From Boswellia sacra (Eukaryota; Streptophyta; Magnoliopsida; Sapindales; Burseraceae), in NCBI GenBank assembly GCA_013180625.2, contig SNVD02011526.1, positions 46,166 through 110,165 on the forward strand: 64,000 nucleotides of DNA, read 5' to 3'. The translations under genes and the position numbers were made by a program. The notes beneath the pieces were generated by a model. The model saw only the letters and a program-made list of their open reading frames with translations, searched no databases and was not told the origin of the DNA. Within the stretch, counting starts at the first letter, position 1. Every line of letters starts with the position of its first letter. This document shows, piece after piece, positions 1 to 7,965 of the stretch.

Positions 1-1003
1 GATGCAAAATTTTTATGTTGCTAAGATTACCAAGGGATGGAGGAATAATACCATCAAGTTGATTTTTGCCCAACCATAGATGAGAAAGAAAATTCAAATT
101 TCCTATCTCAAAAGGAATAGAACCGGAAAATTTGTTATTGCGGAGGTACAAACCTTTAAGGTTACTTAGATTTCCCAAAAAAGAAGGAATGGAATCAGTG
201 AATTGATTTTGGCTCAATGATAGATTAGTGAGAGACTTTAATTTTCCAAGCTCCCTAGGAATTGAACCACGAAGGGAGTTATTGTGGAGGTACAAATGTT
301 TCAAATTACTCATATTACCAATGGAGGAAGGAATTACACCTGAAAGTAAGTTATTGAAAAGATACAATTGAGCCAAGTTGTTCAAGTTACCCAAAGAGGC
401 AGGAACTGAACCTTTCAAATGGTTATCGTACAAGGTAAGCTCAATTAGCGAACTTAATTGGCCTACTTCTTGTGGAATTGAGCCATTTAACTGATTCTTA
501 GCCAGGTGGAGGAACTCTAAATGTCTTAGGAGGCCAATTTCTGATGGAATTTTCCCAGACAGCTGATTACCTGATAAATCAAGGTACTTGAGCCTGGAGA
601 GGTGACCCAATTGAGGGGGAATGGTACCAAAGAGTTCATTCCTTCTCAGATCAAATATAGCAAGATTGGGAAATAACGAGAAGGATAGTTCATGAAGTGT
701 ACCTTTTAAATTTGCACCAGTGAGATTAATTCTAAGAATGCTTCCAGCATGATTGCAAGAGATTCCAGACCAACTACATGGACTCAACATGCCACTGAAG
801 TGGTAAGAATTTGTTGCGTTCACAGGATTAAAAGTCCACGAGGGCAGAAATGAAAGGCTCTGATTTTGAAGGCTGGCTTTCCATTTGAGAAGAGCATGCC
901 CTTCTCCGATAGAATCAGGGGCAGCATAAAGTGAGAAATGTAACAAAACAAACAGGAGCACTGAAATGAGTGAAAATACTCTCTCCAAAGTCGATAACCC
1001 CAT
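1..1003 (-). CDS. LRR receptor-like kinase, N-terminal part (copy 1, open at left edge)
   Basis: Reading down from the ATG at 1003, the frame is open for 334 codons to the window edge. Residues 1-28 form a hydrophobic signal peptide. An LRRNT_2 cap follows, with GHALLKWKASLQ near residue 35 and the cysteine pair C76/C83 in CSWSGISC. About ten plant-type 24-residue LRRs follow, with the LxxLxLxxNxLxGxIP consensus (for example YLDLSGNQLSGKIP). This matches plasma-membrane receptor kinases of LRR subfamily XII/XI-like MIK2 / At4g08850 type, whose ectodomain binds a peptide or partner and whose cytosolic Ser/Thr kinase signals. The kinase lies beyond the left edge, so integrity of the whole gene is unknown. 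It is the closest relative of the ruined copy at 20.29-22.26 kb: position 1 aligns with about 21288. Confidence 0.9.
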   Translation of the reverse strand, partial: MGLSTLERVFSLISVLLFVLLHFSLYAAPDSIGEGHALLKWKASLQNQSLSFLPSWTFNPVNATNSYHFSGMLSPCSWSGISCNHAGSILRINLTGANLKGTLHELSFSLFPNLAIFDLRRNELFGTIPPQLGHLSRLKYLDLSGNQLSGKIPSEIGLLRHLEFLHLAKNQLNGSIPQEVGQLSSLIELTLYDNHLKGSVPASLGNLNNLAQLYLFNNLLSGVIPSSIGNMSNLKHLYLHNNSLRGSIPRELGKLKSLTNLSLSQNQFTDSIPSFLGNLSNLKGLYLRNNKFSGSIPFEIGNLNFLSHLWLGKNQLDGIIPPSLGNLSNIKILH

Positions 1004-1526
1004 TGTTTATGCTATATATATATGAAGTGAAAAATATTTTATGTTGAGTGACGAGAGATGTAGAGGTAGGAGAAGAACAGAAGAAAAGATATATCTTTCA
1101 GGAGTTGAGTGTGTGCTTTGAGATGACAACGTAGATTAAAGGTTCGATGCTTGGTTACGGATTAAATTCCAACGATTTAGGTTTTTATAGCTGTTCTCAA
1201 TATTTTATATTATATTTGCTTCACAGAAGTTAATAAAATTTTTGAGGCCTTTTAGGACTTTTCTAACTTCCAAGTGTAAAATATCTCAAGTTTCTTATGT
1301 TAGGCGCGTCTTCTTTTTCATATTGCATTATTATGTCGTTATTACATCATCAAATCTTTTAGCGGTCAACGTCATATACGAATATATATTAATTTCAATT
1401 TGCATGTAGAAATTGGAATTGATCAAACTTGGCCTACAGCAACTGTTTTACATTCTCCTCAAGTTCTGTGTCTTGCTTTTCACATTTTAAGGAACTTGGG
1501 CTCCTAAGGGAGTGGCTTGCTAATTT
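1004..1526 (-). promoter_or_regulatory. Upstream region of LRR-RLK copy 1
   Basis: A TATA-like run (TATATATAT, about 1013-1022) lies very close to the ATG, so the transcription start cannot be set from sequence. A W-box (TTGACC on the minus strand, 1364-1369) sits about 360 bases upstream and overlaps a TGACG motif, as is common in defence-responsive genes. The stretch 1430-1526 is clearly similar to 44650-44760, which suggests shared ancestral promoter sequence among receptor copies. No gene is seen here. Confidence 0.5.
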
Positions 1527-3165
1527 TAGTGAAATTTGCGGGGGTTACATTATTCTCATAAATTTATAAATTTTTTTATATAAATTAATGTATTATTATT
1601 TATTTAAAAATAAAATTTTTATTTTTATTATATTAATTAATATAAATAATATGATAATTATTTAATAATATTATATAGATTTATATAGATAAATTTATAT
1701 CAATAATTTATAAGTATAATATCAATTAATTTTTATAGTGGATAACGATTCTCGAATATTTCGTCCATGGTGACAATATAATTATATATGATATTTAATT
1801 AATGTCTTGCCTATTTTTTATGTATTTTTCTAATGTGATAAGAATAATATTTAAAAGCTAAAAATTATACGACACTTGTAAAATAACTTTATAAAAAATA
1901 ATTTTAAATTTTTGTTATATTATGCATGTTTTACATGAAAGTAACTTCTTCTTTTTTTAATTTTTTATTTTATATATAAGAGATAAGTATCTTTTATCTT
2001 GCAAAAATATAATACTTATCATCGAGAGAAACGAATACGAAAAAATGGTGTTCAAGTGTCTAAAGAGATAAATAAAGAAAATTAATAGAGAGACTTGACT
2101 TAAAAATCTCTCTCATGTTCTAGTCAAGGTCTTTGTCTTGTAGACGGAATACTTCAGTGGTGTGGCCTTATAATAATGATTCCTTAGTTAGCTTTCAAAT
2201 CTACACAAGGTGACGATTCGTGTTCGCGGATCGTGTTCGTGTTGTGTCGAGCTGTGACACGATAAAGATTGACACGACACGAACACGACCTGTTTATTAT
2301 TCGTGTCACTGTGACACGACACGAACACAACACGATTATTAAATGGGTAACACGACACGACACACTAACACGAATAATAAACGGGTCATAATCGTGTTAG
2401 ACACGAACACGACCCGTCTAACACGATTAAGACACGTTTACATTATTGACACGACCCGATTGACACGATTATGATCCGTTAACACGATTATGACCCGTTA
2501 ACACGATTATGACACGTTACATAATTAAATTTCCAACTTTTGTTAAATGACGAAAATACCCTAAGTTTTGAAATTTATTAGGTTTTTAAAATTCTATTTT
2601 TATTTTAAAATTTGGATACATGTAGGGACTAAAATGTCTAAAAAGTTTAGTATTTTTAAATTTAATATGTAATCGTATCAATATTCGTGCTAATCGTGTT
2701 ATCGTGTCAATCGTGTATAATATGTATTCGTGTTATTCGTGTTACTCATGTCATAATCGTGTTCGTGTCAATATTCGTATTAATCGTGTTATCGTGTCAA
2801 TCGTGTATAATATATACTCGTGTTATTCGTGTTACTCGTGTCATAATCGTGTTCGTGTCATAATCATGTCGTGTCATAATCGTGTTCGCGTGTTGAAGAC
2901 TCTCAACCCGAACACGACACGATTATTAAACGGGTTGACATCTTCGACACGAACACGACACGAACATGAATATACCAAAACCCAAACTCGCTTAAACTCG
3001 TGTCGTGTCAAGTCATGTTCGCGTGTCGTGTCAAAAATTACCACCCCTAATGCTAACAAATCAAAGAATTCTAATTTCTAAAGATGGTATCTTCGATTCT
3101 TTCTTTTTTTTTAAAAAAAAAGAAAGAAATACGGTACGAGTAAAGAATAAGTGGTATTTTTTTAT
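1527..3165. repeat. Left arm of a 3.6-kb inverted repeat
   Basis: Read on the plus strand, this arm matches the reverse complement of 4600-5145 in the same order. The order is: a GTGAAAT start, an AT-rich block (about 1550-1740), AATATTTCGTC, the TCTAGTCAAGG block near 2117, CTTATAAT, then TTTCTAAAGATGGTATCT near 3075-3093 and TACGAGTAAA near 3136. The left arm is longer because it carries an extra stretch of about 270 bases (1820-2090) and a hAT-type insertion (2207-3049). Divergence is roughly 15-25 percent by eye, so the duplication is old. The AT-rich block itself looks like a short MITE present in both arms. Confidence 0.75.
2207..3049. mobile_element. hAT-like non-autonomous element 1 (CGTGTC-rich)
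   Basis: The right end is CACCCCTA, the terminal motif seen in two further copies here. The left end (AAGGTGACGATTCG) looks like a damaged TAGGGGTG end. Both subterminal regions are dense in CGTGTC/GACACG and in degenerate copies of a TCATAATCGTGTTCG motif (2700-2900), while the middle is plain AT-rich DNA. The matching arm at 4600-5145 lacks the block, which supports insertion after the inverted duplication. Open frames inside are products of the repeat and are not genes. The target duplication is not convincing. Confidence 0.7.
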
Positions 3166-3316
3166 TTACATTTAGCATCTCACAGAATTAATCTCTTTCT
3201 CTGCCTCTATAATTTCTTTCCGCTGCAGAAAGCAGAGAGAGAACCATTATAAACAACAACAATAACAACTCATGTCTGTCAAGCACAAAATAATTCTTTT
3301 TTTATTTTATTTTTAA

Positions 3317-4570
3317 GAGAATGATACAAATTATCCCTTAAGATTAGGCCTAAAAATTTTTTTCCGAGAGGTTGATAATTATAAATTATTCTTTAAATTT
3401 TAAATTTTTCTGTTAACTTAAACAGTAAAATAAAAGAGAGAATTTTTTTTTATTATTTAATGAAAATGCCCTAATATCTACTTTTTTTAATAATTAATTT
3501 ACCCTAAATATCATACAAGTTGACTACTTGTCATCTTCATCTCCTATCAACCTCCAAACCGAGAACAATAAACACCACCAACGCTTCCTCCTCCTCCATA
3601 CGCCACCAACAAAACCGCCACGTATTATAGAAACATAACAGTAAACCACTACTGTTCATCTCAATCAACCCCAAACAGGAAGAATACCCACAAAGACTTA
3701 ACTTTCAATATCTTAAATATCCAATTAAGCCTTCAAATCATCGGAAACCAACGAAATATACAAAATGCACAACACTGACATTGAAAGTCGAAAACCAAAC
3801 TAAAGTACCAAAATTCCTTAACTTTAAATCATCTTAAAACTAACAAACCCAATTTCTATAAAAAAAAAAAAAGATGTATTACACCATCAAACCCCAAACA
3901 CACAAAAATCCATCCATGTAATCAAAGCCCCCCGAATTGACAACAATAAACACATACACAAAATAGACTACTAAAGAGAGGGCCAAGACAGATTCCAAAT
4001 CGCACACCACCATGGCGCAGCTTATAATTTGGGGCTTGGAGGAATCCATCAACACGAGGCTTTGAGAATAAAACCACCAAGCAAGCCTTCAACGCCTATG
4101 GGGTTGCAGCTTATAAGTTCATCAACATGGGAGGCTAGAGGAGATCTTGGGTCATTCACCGTTGTAGGGCTTTCTTCCAAGCCTTCAACGCCTATGAGGC
4201 TACAGCTTTAATCCAAATTTCCATGGTAGTTTTCAGGATAGAAAAGAACGGTGTTGGAGGAGGTGGAGAGGGGGGTCAAGCGGGGGCGGAAGGAGAGATT
4301 CCCACTTGAAGGTTGGGTGGATGGGTGGCATTAGGGTTGATTGTGATTTTTTATTAAAATAGTTTTTAAATATTATTAAATATTTATGTTATTTTTAATT
4401 ATTATTATTTGCTATTCTTAGCCTATTTCTGATTTGGTTTTCAATTTTAGCTTTACAACCACTGTCCAATTTAACTGAAAATTCAAAATCTAGGGGACAT
4501 TTTGTCATTATCAATCTCTTAAGAAAAATTTTTTTAAACCTAATCTCAGAAGCTAAATTGTAATCTTTCC
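3317..4570. mobile_element. Mutator-like non-autonomous element (possible Pack-MULE)
   Basis: Imperfect terminal inverted repeats of about 120 bases: GAGAATGATACAAATTA on the left and, reverse-complemented, GGAAAGATTACAATTTA on the right. Inside both arms the match continues through GAGATTAGG and GAGATTGATAAT-like stretches. The flanks TATTTTTAA (3308-3316) and TATATTTAA (4571-4579) agree at 8 of 9 positions, the duplication length typical of Mutator-like elements. The interior (3530-4330) is richer in C and G than its surroundings and has CCTCCTCC/CACCACC-type coding-like texture, so it could be captured host sequence. I recognise no protein in it. Confidence 0.6.
4081..4207. repeat. Direct repeat pair inside the Mutator-like element
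   Basis: A 31-base block at 4081-4111 (CAAGCCTTCAACGCCTATG...) recurs at 4177-4207 with two or three changes. A 60-codon open frame (4029-4211) spans both, giving two SKPSTPM-x-LQL peptides. With no family match, I read this as a local duplication and not as a gene. Confidence 0.5.
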
Positions 4571-4599
4571 TATATTTAATGAGGATTTTTTTAGTTTAA

Positions 4600-5145
4600 A
4601 TACCGCTTTTTATTTACTCGTACTATATATTTCTTTCAAAAAAAAAAGAAGAATTGGAGATACCATCTTTAGAAATTAAAATTATTTGATTCATGAGAAT
4701 CGTGCAAGAATAGTGAAGAATTGAGTAGATGTGAAATTAAGCTCCTTTACGAATAAATAATATAAGGCCCCACCACTAAGATATTCTCTACATATATACA
4801 GGACAAAGACCTTGAGTCCTTGACTAGAGCGTGAGAGAGATGTTTCGGTGGAAAAATACGTAAAAGAGGGCAAGAAATTAATTAAATATCGTCCGTAATT
4901 ATATTGCCATCATAGACGAAATATTGAAATCCTTCTCCATCACAAAAATTAAATAATTATACCCTTATAAATTATCAATATAAATTTATATGATATTATA
5001 AAATAATTATTATATTATTTATTTTAATTAATATAATTAAAATTTAAAATTTATTCTTTTAAATAAATCATGACACATTAATTTATCTAAAAAAATTTAT
5101 ATAGATAGTTTATAAGAATAGAATTGTTTGCATTTCACTAATATA
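4600..5145. repeat. Right arm of the 3.6-kb inverted repeat
   Basis: Reverse complement of 1527-3165 without the hAT-like insertion and without the extra 270 bases of the left arm. It therefore shows the pre-insertion sequence of that site. The AT-rich block near 4950-5140 matches 1550-1740. A transcript across both arms would fold into a long hairpin. Confidence 0.75.
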
Positions 5146-6135
5146 ATGTTTATATAGAAAAGATTCACTTTAAATCTTATACCATATTTAAAGTAAAAAT
5201 TTCCTTTATCTAAGCTTTATTCTCCCCATCTTTTCCTCCAAATTTTTGATTTAATATATAGACAAAAATAAATATATATGCTTTGTTATCTTATATATTT
5301 AATATATATGTAAATTTTTATAATAAAATTTAGTTATAGTCTAAACATTGACAAAAAAATTTTAGTCCACCAGAAGAAACTTTTTTTATTACGTCCCTGA
5401 ACAACAACGACAACAGCAATAATAGAAAGAACAAGTTCGTTGGCATAACGTAATTCCCTTTTTTTTTTTTCTGAATGAGGCTTTTCCAAGGTATGAACTG
5501 ATCATAATTTTCACGCGGCTTTTTCGGAAATATGAATCTTATTTTCCAATAAAAGTCATCTTACAGAACAGTTCAAGAAATTGATAGTTTTGCCATGGCA
5601 AATTCTGTTCAAGACAAAGTAAATTAATTGACGAAAAAATAAAAGAGAGAGAAAATGAGGAGTTTCCAAAATATGCATAGCTCCTACCCTCCAGTCAAAG
5701 TCATCGTATAGAACAGTCCATGAAATTGAACTTCGGACTCGGTAATTTTGCTTGACAGTTGACACAGAGTAAAAATTAAAAACAAATAATAACAACAATA
5801 AAAGGATCGGGCTTTTCTAAAATATTAACTGGTCATAATTTGTTATTCATATTCATAGACATCAGCTACACACTAATTGGGTTCCATTCGTCATTTTTAC
5901 ATACTCATTATTTAATTATCCGTTGCATAATCCATATTCATAGAGTTTCATTACTAGTTTGGTTGACGTATATATCATCCACGTTTAAAAAAATCAATAT
6001 ATATAATATCTTACCATTGCCATAATATCATTTATTTCTGGGTTTTTAAATTTGTGTTAGATAGCAATTTTGCAGGGGAAACACCCGTCTGATTCTCTAG
6101 TATATATAATAATGAAAGCAGCCAAGTCGACCAAT
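5146..6135. other. AT-rich spacer without a gene, with a degenerate 145-base direct repeat
   Basis: No gene is recognised. Around AAAGTCATC(T/G)TA(C/T)AGAACAG, a block at 5545-5610 recurs at 5690-5755 about 145 bases downstream. The GGCTTTTCyAA / CTGrTCATAATTT block near 5480-5510 recurs near 5811-5840. This is an old partial tandem duplication. Open frames of 60-80 codons on either strand look fortuitous. Confidence 0.5.
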
Positions 6136-6590
6136 TTCTTTTTTTTTTTTAACTCAAAGGCCTTTGATTACTAAACGACCTAAAAAAGAAAGGCACCATG
6201 TCAAGGGGACATAAAGAGCGTAAGCTGCGTAACCCCTTATAAGCAAAACAAAATCTTAAGAATCTAAACCTAGGAAAGCCTGAAACATCTTAAATGTATA
6301 AAACGTAACAGATCATGTGGAAGCTCTTGCCACCACTCATAGAGTCCCGAAGTCAAACCAATATCAACCAATTTGTCAGCAGCTGCATTTCCTTCACGAC
6401 GTATATGTCGAAACTTTATATATGGTCATATCATGAACAATTGTCTTGCAGTTAAAACCATTTAACATGCAAGTTCGAAGGGGATGATAAGATGAGTTTA
6501 GGAGACAGATAATCGCAGATAAGGAATCGCTCTCCACACATAAAAAATTCCAACCTCTAGAGTGAGCTGTAGTAATAGCTACAATCAGGG
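6136..6590 (-). pseudogene. LINE 3' end: C-terminal part of the RNase H domain
   Basis: Read on the minus strand, the frame gives AHSRGWNFLCVESDSLSAI, then REGNAAADKLVDIGLTSG, the classic end of the RNase H domain of plant LINE ORF2 (residues equivalent to the E/D catalytic region and the final His/Asp helix). A T-run at 6136-6150 on the plus strand is the poly(A) tail of a minus-strand insertion. A stop codon and a frame change show decay. The missing N-terminal half lies at 13547-13860, beyond a 7-kb insertion. Confidence 0.75.
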
Positions 6591-6757
6591 GCTTAGTTAG
6601 GAATTTTTTCCTGGCCAGGCTGGATTAAATTTTTGTAACGTAGATTTTTTGTTTAAGAAATTGAAGGAGTTAATTACTAAATATTTTAATTCAAATTATT
6701 CTAAGAAAATGTCAAAATTTTATTAAATAGCAAAAAAGTAATTGCAACTAGTAAGAG

Positions 6758-7142
6758 ACTTAAACTTTGAATGAAACAGTATAATTCCCTGAGCTCAATG
6801 CCGTAGGGAGTAAGGCATTTTATTTATATATTGTGTATATGTACAACACCAGATGGCAATGCATTACTGGAGGTTATGAAGGCCAATGGAAAGCTGTCAT
6901 CTGTCCAAGTCTAGAAGCTGGTAGAAATGCCAGCACACACCTATACAGCTAATCCTGAGCTGGTGCAAAGGCCAGCACACCAGCTTGTAACTAATCCTAG
7001 GTGAAAGACAATGAACAGAGGAAATAATCAATAAAACAGTAATTAGTGTAGTTAACTAACTTAACAGACTAATCCGAAAAACAACAGAGTGCAGTGACAG
7101 AGTGCAATGAAGGAGGAGGCAGCTCAATGTGCTGCCTTAACA
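6758..7142 (-). repeat. Copia-1 3' LTR
   Basis: 385 bases, the same as 11607-11991 at every position I compared. On the minus strand it begins TGTTAAGGCAGC and ends TTTAAGT, so the usual terminal CA is absent in both LTRs and is a property of the family. It is preceded on the minus strand by the polypurine tract at 7143-7153. Confidence 0.95.
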
Positions 7143-7963
7143 CCCCCCCTCAAGCTGGAGGGTATTTCTATAACCCCAAGCTTGGATCGGAAGAGTTGAA
7201 ATTGTGGTGTTCCCAGTGCTTTGGTCAAGCAATCAGCAACCTGATCACATGATGGAACATAGCGAACTTCAAGCAGCTTCTGTAGGACTTTATCCCTGAC
7301 AAAGTGAATGTCAATTTCAATATGTTTTGTCCTGGCATGGTGAACTGGATTGGAAGCAAGGGCACTGGCACTGGTGTTATCACACCAGGTTATAGGACAC
7401 TGGCTGGATTGAGAATATAGCTCACTGAGAAGAGACTGCAGCCAAGTGATCTCTGCAGCTACTGATGCCAGTGCACGATATTCAGATTCTGTGCTGGATC
7501 TTGAGACCACTGCTTGCTTCTTAGATTGCCAGGAAACCAGTGTATCACCAAGGAAAACACAATAGCCCCCAATGGATTTCCTGTCTTCGATGCTACATGC
7601 CCAGTCAGCATCTGAGAAACCAATGATGTTGTTGTTATCACAAGGTCTGATGTGAAGACTGAAGGAAATTGTAGCTTTAAGATACCTTAGTATCCTTTTT
7701 ACTCTTTTCCAGTGGCCTGTTTTTGGAGCTTGAAGTGACTGACTAAGCTTATTAACTATATAAGCAATGTCAGGTCTTGTGTAAGATAAATACTGTAAAG
7801 CTCCCAAGGTACTTCTGTAAAGTGTTGGATCATGGAAAGGAATTGAGTCTTCCTCTGATAACAGTTTCTGATTGAGTACTGCTGGAGTAGGACAGCCCTT
7901 TAGGTGATCAAATTTGAGTTTCTGCAGCAGATCAGCAATGTATTTGGCCTGACTTAAGTACAT
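7124..7963 (-). CDS. Copia-1 pol, C-terminal part (RT end and RNase H)
   Basis: 279 codons. It opens with MYLSQAKYIADLLQKL, the segment after the copia reverse transcriptase (RVT_2), then GALQYLSYTRPDIAYIVNKL, then the RNase H signatures FSDADWACSIEDRKS, SRSSTESEYRALA, TWCDNTSASALASNP and TKHIEIDIHFVRDKV. It ends just inside the 3' LTR, as usual for copia pol. It is separated from the upstream pol frame by a single frameshift near 7965, where the alternative frame meets TAG. Without that lesion the two would form one polyprotein. Confidence 0.9.
   Translation of the reverse strand: MYLSQAKYIADLLQKLKFDHLKGCPTPAVLNQKLLSEEDSIPFHDPTLYRSTLGALQYLSYTRPDIAYIVNKLSQSLQAPKTGHWKRVKRILRYLKATISFSLHIRPCDNNNIIGFSDADWACSIEDRKSIGGYCVFLGDTLVSWQSKKQAVVSRSSTESEYRALASVAAEITWLQSLLSELYSQSSQCPITWCDNTSASALASNPVHHARTKHIEIDIHFVRDKVLQKLLEVRYVPSCDQVADCLTKALGTPQFQLFRSKLGVIEIPSSLRGGVKAAH
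7143..7153 (-). promoter_or_regulatory. Copia-1 polypurine tract
   Basis: TTGAGGGGGGG on the minus strand directly abuts the 3' LTR; it primes plus-strand DNA synthesis in LTR retrotransposons. Confidence 0.85.
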
Positions 7964-7965
7964 TC

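Noticed and set aside
2704..3081. 125-codon open frame rich in SCYSCYSCHNRVRV
   Set aside because: Produced by the CGTGTC / TCATAATCGTG repeats of hAT-like element 1; low complexity, no family.
4029..4211. 60-codon frame with two SKPSTPM-x-LQL peptides
   Set aside because: Short, explained by a 31-base direct duplication; no homology recognised.
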